A stretch of 39,276 nt of DNA from Armatimonadota bacterium (GTDB taxonomy: Bacteria; Armatimonadota; UBA10988). Numbering within the stretch: the stretch's first letter is position 1; each line of letters begins with the position of its first letter. The stretch covers positions 1-39,276 of the forward strand of contig JACRKZ010000016.1 of assembly GCA_016235455.1 (NCBI GenBank), in the 5' to 3' direction. This document shows positions 35,750-39,276 of the stretch, one piece after another. The notes beneath the pieces are model-generated. The model searched no databases. It was not told the DNA's origin and saw only the letters and a list, made by a program, of their open reading frames with translations. The position numbers were made by a program, and so were the translations under genes.

Positions 35750-36766
35750 GTGACCAAGCGCGTCAGCCTGAAAGACGTCGCCAGCGCCTTAGGCTTGGCG
35801 CCGTCCACGGTGTCGCGTGCCCTCTCCAGCGACGATAGCACTCACGTTTCGCCCGCCTTGCGCGAACGCGTGCGCGCCATGTGCGCAGCCATGGGCTACC
35901 ATCCCAACCAGACCGCCCGCCGGCTGCGTACCGGGCGCACCGACACCATTGGCCTGCTGGTCTACGAGCAGTACAACCTGTTCTTCCAGTGGGTGACCAG
36001 CCAGGTCCATGCGGTGGTCGCCGACCGTGGGCTGGGCTTGGTGGTTGATACCGCTGAGCACCGGGCCACGCGCCTCGATCGCACCTGGATGGCCGCCGAC
36101 TGGGCCGTCGATGGCGTGATCGCCTACGATGTCGGCCACGCCTACCCCGAGGAGCTCCGGCGCTTGCGCGAGCGTGGGCTGCCGGTGGTGGTGGTCGGTC
36201 CCGTGGCTCCGCCAGAGTTTGACCACGTGGCCGCCGACATCGCCGGCGGCGCGCGACTGGCCATGCGGCACTTGCTCGAACTGGGCCGCCGCCGCATCGG
36301 CTACGTCCTGCCCGAGCAGGCCGTCGGGCTCGACGAGCCACGCAACGTGGTCTATGCCGAGACCATGGGCGAGGCCGGGTTGCAGCCGCTGGTCATGGCC
36401 ATTCCAGGCACCGAGTGTCGCCACGCGGTACGCCGCTACCTCGGCGACTTCGTCCGTGCCGGCCGCCGTCTGCCCGAGGCCATCTTCTGCCGCAACGACG
36501 AGTACGCCATCGGCTGCCTGCGCGGCCTGACCGACCTCGGCGTCCGGGTGCCCGACGATGTGGCGGTCATCGGCTTCGACGGCATCGAGGACTCCGCCTT
36601 CACCTGCCCCGACTTGAGCACGGTGGTGCAGCCGGTGACCGATCTCTGCCGGCTGGCCGCCGACCTCCTCCAGCGCCGACGTGACCTGCCCGAGGCGCCC
36701 ATCGAGCATCGCGTGCTGCCCTGCCAGTTGGCCGCGCGCGAATCCACGCTGGGCCGCCAGACCTGA
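35750..36766 (+). CDS. LacI-family transcriptional regulator
   Basis: The GTG at 35750 is preceded by CGGAGG at about nine bases. The 338-residue protein has the helix-turn-helix 'VSLKDVASALGLAPSTVSRALS', hinge 'RRLRTGRTDTIGLLVYEQ' and a sugar-binding domain ending with 'DDVAVIGFDGIEDSAFTCPDLSTVVQP'. It sits between clpX and the prepilin-like gene. A promoter with dyad and direct repeats lies just downstream of it, upstream of 36874, and is a plausible target. Confidence 0.93.
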   Translation: MTKRVSLKDVASALGLAPSTVSRALSSDDSTHVSPALRERVRAMCAAMGYHPNQTARRLRTGRTDTIGLLVYEQYNLFFQWVTSQVHAVVADRGLGLVVDTAEHRATRLDRTWMAADWAVDGVIAYDVGHAYPEELRRLRERGLPVVVVGPVAPPEFDHVAADIAGGARLAMRHLLELGRRRIGYVLPEQAVGLDEPRNVVYAETMGEAGLQPLVMAIPGTECRHAVRRYLGDFVRAGRRLPEAIFCRNDEYAIGCLRGLTDLGVRVPDDVAVIGFDGIEDSAFTCPDLSTVVQPVTDLCRLAADLLQRRRDLPEAPIEHRVLPCQLAARESTLGRQT

Positions 36767-36800
36767 TGTTTCGGTAACCATTTCCGGCATAGGGTTGCTA

Positions 36801-36860
36801 TTGCATCGGGCAATCGATTTCGATATGATCGCAATCGTTAGCCCTGCATGGCGGCAGGGC
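36801..36860 (+). promoter_or_regulatory. Sigma-70 promoter with operator-like dyad, direct repeats and leader hairpin, for the prepilin-like gene
   Basis: TTGCAT (36801-36806) and TATGAT (36824-36829) are 17 bases apart. The spacer holds a perfect dyad, ATCGATTTCGAT (36813-36824). GCAATCG occurs twice, at 36810 and 36831, 21 bases (two helical turns) apart. In the leader GCCCTGC/GCAGGGC (36841-36860) forms a 7-bp hairpin just before the GGAGAG ribosome-binding site. Control by the adjacent LacI protein is inferred. Confidence 0.7.
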
Positions 36861-36873
36861 GCTGGAGAGAACC

Positions 36874-37554
36874 ATGCGAAGACGGGCGTTCACGCTGATC
36901 GAGCTGCTGGTTGTGATTGCCATCATCGCCATTCTGGCGGCGATTCTGTTCCCGGTGTTCGCCAAGGCGCGGGAGAAGGCCCGGCAATCGAGCTGCCAGA
37001 GCAACAACAAGCAGATCGGTGTAGCGATCATGCAGTACTGCCAGGACTACGACGAGACGTACCCGCTGGGCAACTCGGCCAACAGTTGGTGGGGCACCGG
37101 TGGGGCCAACGTGACCTGGCGGCTGTCGGTTCAGCCGTACCTCAAGAGCTGGCAGGTGTTCGTCTGCCCGAGCGACACGGCTCGGCTGACCGACGAGAGC
37201 AACACCGCGCAGGTGGTCAGCTACATGGGCAATGGCTACTGTCTGGGCAATCCCTGGAACGCACCCTCGACGGCCTTGGCGTCGGTCCACAAGCCGGCCG
37301 AGTACATTCTGGCCATCGAGGCGTGCCAGCAGTGGCGCAAGGGGCTGAGTGGCAACTACACGAGCATCGACACGATCTACTTCCCTGGGGCACCATGGGG
37401 CTGGGACTTCTGGACCAACTGCATCGGCTACACCAATGCGGCGGCGACGCAGAAGCACATGGGTGGCGCCAACTATGTCTTCTGCGATGGCCACGTGAAG
37501 TGGCTGACGCCGGGCGCAGTCTACAGCAACGGCTACATGAACAACACGCCGTAG
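36874..37554 (+). CDS. Type IV prepilin-like / DUF1559-like surface protein
   Basis: The 226-residue protein begins '[29 protein letters not shown]', a type IV prepilin N-terminus with Glu at +5. Ala replaces the usual Gly at -1 of the peptidase site, which prepilin peptidases often tolerate. 'AKAREKARQ' and '[10 protein letters not shown]' follow, then a late '[17 protein letters not shown]' near residues 194-210, the H-x-DGH hallmark of the DUF1559/prepilin-like family that is amplified in Armatimonadota and Planctomycetota. These are thought to be pseudopilin-like exported proteins of unknown role. The start follows GGAGAG, and the gene follows a LacI regulator. Confidence 0.9.
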   Translation: MRRRAFTLIELLVVIAIIAILAAILFPVFAKAREKARQSSCQSNNKQIGVAIMQYCQDYDETYPLGNSANSWWGTGGANVTWRLSVQPYLKSWQVFVCPSDTARLTDESNTAQVVSYMGNGYCLGNPWNAPSTALASVHKPAEYILAIEACQQWRKGLSGNYTSIDTIYFPGAPWGWDFWTNCIGYTNAAATQKHMGGANYVFCDGHVKWLTPGAVYSNGYMNNTP

Positions 37555-37572
37555 CCGACGGTGCTTTGTGCG

Positions 37573-37606
37573 GCGCGATTCCCGGCCGGGCGGTCGGGAA
37601 TCGCGC
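37573..37606 (+). terminator. Hairpin after the prepilin-like gene
   Basis: A perfect 12-bp stem (GCGCGATTCCCG / CGGGAATCGCGC) with a 10-nt loop begins 19 bases after the stop. Only GTTGCC follows. It is a probable 3' end of the transcript. Confidence 0.6.
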
Positions 37607-37624
37607 GTTGCCCGTGCCGCAGGC

Positions 37625-37653
37625 TTGGTCTTTGCGCGTGGTCGGTGTAGAAT
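37625..37653 (+). promoter_or_regulatory. Sigma-70 promoter of the 42-residue protein gene
   Basis: TTGGTC (37625-37630) and TAGAAT (37648-37653) are 17 bases apart, giving a leader of about 16 nt that includes GAGGAG. Confidence 0.65.
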
Positions 37654-37675
37654 ACCGACAGTTGAGGAGATGAGC

Positions 37676-37804
37676 ATGGGACAGAGCGAACGCAAGCGCG
37701 AAATCGCCCGGCGCCGCCGGCGCAAGGAAGCAGCGCAGAAGCTGGCCAAGCAGCAGGGCATCGCGGCCTCCGCCGCGGCCAAAGCCGGCGCCACGACCGA
37801 GTAA
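37676..37804 (+). CDS. Small basic protein (42 aa), unknown function
   Basis: The ATG at 37676 has GAGGAG six bases upstream; an ATG at 37670 is too close to that site. The protein is 42 residues, very Arg/Lys-rich in its first half ('RKREIARRRRRKEAAQK') and Ala-rich in the second, with a likely single helix. It has its own promoter and is followed by a hairpin, which supports a real expressed gene. Small basic proteins of this kind are seen in Planctomycetota-type genomes (from memory), possibly nucleic-acid or ribosome associated. No family is assigned. Confidence 0.65.
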   Translation: MGQSERKREIARRRRRKEAAQKLAKQQGIAASAAAKAGATTE

Positions 37805-37836
37805 GCAGGGCTCGACCCTCCAACCTTTTGAGAGCA

Positions 37837-37858
37837 GGCCGTGGCCGGCGCCACGGCC
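37837..37858 (+). terminator. Terminator hairpin after the small protein gene
   Basis: GGCCGTGG and CCACGGCC form an 8-bp stem with a 6-nt loop, followed by TTCGCTTGTT, a weak T-rich tail. Confidence 0.65.
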
Positions 37859-37880
37859 TTCGCTTGTTGGGAGCATCGCT

Positions 37881-38513
37881 GTGGGCAAGCGCGCGCTGAT
37901 CGTCTGGGGTGGCTGGGACGGCCACTTCCCGCGTGAGTTGTCGGTCCTGTTCGACCAGATGCTGGCCGGCGAGGGCTTCGAGGTGGTTGTCGAGAACACG
38001 CTCGACGCCTTCTGCGCACTGGATTTGAGCACGTTCGACCTGATTGTGCCGATCTGGACCATGGGCCAGATCAGCGGCGAGCAACTGGCGCCGTTGTGCG
38101 CGGCGGTGGAGTCGGGCGTCGGTCTGGCCGGCGTGCATGGCGGCATGTGTGACGCCTTCCGTGATGCCACCGACTATCAGTTCATGACGGGCGGTCAGTG
38201 GGTGGCTCATCCCGGCGGCGGCGACGTGACCTACACGGTCAACATCACCCAGCCCGGGCATGTCATCTGCGCCGGCGTCGAGGACTTCTCGGTTACCAGC
38301 GAGCAGTACTACCTGCACGTCGATCCAGGCGTGGACGTGCTGGCCACCACCGTCTTCGAGAGTGTTGGCGGGGTGGTGATGCCCGTGACCTGGACCAAGA
38401 CCTGGGGCCAGGGGCGCGTCTTCTACTGCTCCGTGGGCCACAAGCCGGCGGACATCGAGCTGCCGATGATGCAGCGCATGTGCCGCCAGGGCTTCCTCTG
38501 GGCGGCGCGCTAG
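37881..38513 (+). CDS. ThuA-like domain protein
   Basis: The GTG at 37881 follows GGGAG. The 210-residue protein has a glutamine-amidotransferase-like fold of the ThuA type: 'RALIVWGGWDGHFPRELS', 'FDLIVPIWTMG', 'GVGLAGVHGGMCDAFRDATDYQFMTGGQWVAHPGG', 'PVTWTKTWGQGRVFYCSVGHKPADI'. ThuA proteins are linked to trehalose and other sugar use (for example in Rhizobium), but the exact reaction is not settled. No signal peptide is visible. It converges on the kinase gene with a 27-base gap. Confidence 0.9.
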   Translation: MGKRALIVWGGWDGHFPRELSVLFDQMLAGEGFEVVVENTLDAFCALDLSTFDLIVPIWTMGQISGEQLAPLCAAVESGVGLAGVHGGMCDAFRDATDYQFMTGGQWVAHPGGGDVTYTVNITQPGHVICAGVEDFSVTSEQYYLHVDPGVDVLATTVFESVGGVVMPVTWTKTWGQGRVFYCSVGHKPADIELPMMQRMCRQGFLWAAR

Positions 38514-38540
38514 CGTCGGCGAGCGCGTGTCCGGGCCTGA

Positions 38541-39276
38541 CTAGTCTGTGACTACCGGGCTGGCCTGCGACAGGCTGCTGAGCAGCCGTTCGCGGCAGCC
38601 CGGTTGACCCGTGCGGTCGAGCGCGCGCAACGCCGTGCCCACGACCTGCGGCCAGTCCGGTACGATCGGCTGTAGTGCGGGCGCGAACTCGGCCACCCGT
38701 TGGCAGAGGTGCGCCCAGTACAGGGCTGATCGCGTCGCCACGCTGCCAGCCGCCACCATCACCTCCGGCTCACCCGCCAGGTCGAGCACGTCCACCACAT
38801 CGCGGATGACCTCAGCCTGGGTGTCGGCCGCTTGTCGCAGGATGCTCAGGGCGACGGTGTCGCCCGCGCGCGCCGCGGCGTCGACACGCGCGGCCAGCAT
38901 GGCCACCTCGGCGCGGTCGCGCGGCTCGTGGGCGTAGTGCACCAACGGGCCGATGCCGTCGCGCTCGACATCGATGCCCAGCACCTCGGCCACGTCGGTC
39001 ACGAGGGCGGTGCGGTGGCGCGGGTGCCAGTGGGCGCGCGCCACCGCGCGCAGGGCCAGTTGGCCGATCATCGAGCCGCTGCCATAGTCGCCCAGCATGG
39101 GGCCGAGACCATCGAGGTGGGTGTGCCGGCCGTCGGCGCGCAGGCCATAGACGAAGGCGCCCGTGCCGGCCAGGACTACCAGCCCGTGCGTAACGCCCGC
39201 CAGGGCTAACGGGGCATCCCACTCGGCCACGGGTACCACGTCGACATGCGCTGGGCTGACCCGCGCGACGAGTTCG
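38541..39276 (-). CDS. BadF/BadG-type ATPase, probable N-acetylglucosamine kinase, 5' end outside the window
   Basis: The minus-strand frame stays open to the window edge (upstream residues read 'ELVARVSPAHVDV'), so the GTG at 39239 is internal and the N-terminal ATP-binding part is missing. Seen are 'HGLVVLAGTGAFVYGLRADG' (phosphate/adenosine region of the ASKHA fold), 'GPMLGDYGSGSMIGQLALRAV' and 'VMVAAGSVATRSALYW'. This matches the BadF/BadG/BcrA/BcrD family, whose single-domain members are often GlcNAc or other amino-sugar kinases. With the NagB-like and ThuA genes it fits amino-sugar use. Confidence 0.85.
   Translation of the reverse strand, partial: ELVARVSPAHVDVVPVAEWDAPLALAGVTHGLVVLAGTGAFVYGLRADGRHTHLDGLGPMLGDYGSGSMIGQLALRAVARAHWHPRHRTALVTDVAEVLGIDVERDGIGPLVHYAHEPRDRAEVAMLAARVDAAARAGDTVALSILRQAADTQAEVIRDVVDVLDLAGEPEVMVAAGSVATRSALYWAHLCQRVAEFAPALQPIVPDWPQVVGTALRALDRTGQPGCRERLLSSLSQASPVVTD

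Noticed and set aside
36681..37673. 330-residue frame overlapping the prepilin-like gene
   Set aside because: It is a frame-shifted reading of the same region. The prepilin N-terminus and DGH motif lie in the other frame, with a proper ribosome-binding site.

Overview
The window is high-GC bacterial DNA, densely coded on both strands, with mostly Shine-Dalgarno-led genes, sigma-70-type promoters, two tRNA genes and no recognisable mobile element or CRISPR array. The prepilin-like protein at 36874 (FTLIELLVV leader, then [13 protein letters not shown] and a late CDGH motif) is of a type very common in Armatimonadota and seen in Planctomycetota and Lentisphaerota. With ThuA, LacI regulators, GH2, a beta-helix glycosidase and a BadF-type kinase, it suggests a free-living sugar or polysaccharide degrader, most likely Armatimonadota. 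The phylum is inferred from protein style, not from a marker-gene search.

Layout. 1-10111: two tandem giant surface proteins built from Big-1 Ig-like repeats that share a ~430-residue C-terminal module; the second also carries LamG, CSLREA-like and beta-helix regions. 10345-15777: an apparent operon of a NagB-like protein with an altered active site, a transglutaminase-like/PA14/discoidin protein, and a thioredoxin-fold protein interrupted by an inserted domain. 15838-20419 (minus): a sigma-70-family factor with unusual region 2.3 residues, murD, and leuA preceded by a complete T-box leader with a near-consensus promoter. 20491-24565 (plus): four tightly coupled genes, namely PduS-like flavo/Fe-S protein, PduT-like BMC-T protein, an HEFTH membrane metalloprotease and an FAD oxidoreductase, without other microcompartment genes. 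24638-31787: class II aldolase, GH2 glycosidase, GH141-like beta-helix protein, a divergent SDR and a LacI regulator, which look like a glycan-use locus. 31971-35728: tRNA-Leu, tRNA-Gly, tig, clpP, clpX. 35750-39276: a second LacI regulator, the prepilin-like protein, a 42-residue basic protein, a ThuA-like protein and the 3' part of a BadF/GlcNAc-kinase gene that runs off the window.

The best candidate for something new is the PduS-PduT-M50-FAD operon, a redox cassette carrying microcompartment electron-transfer parts without visible shell or cargo genes. Its promoter shares a 19-nt block with that of the distant NagB-like gene (17 of 19 identical). Other points of interest are the thioredoxin/DUF1553-type nested protein, the sigma factor lacking two aromatic melting residues, and several dyad operators placed at sigma-70 promoters.
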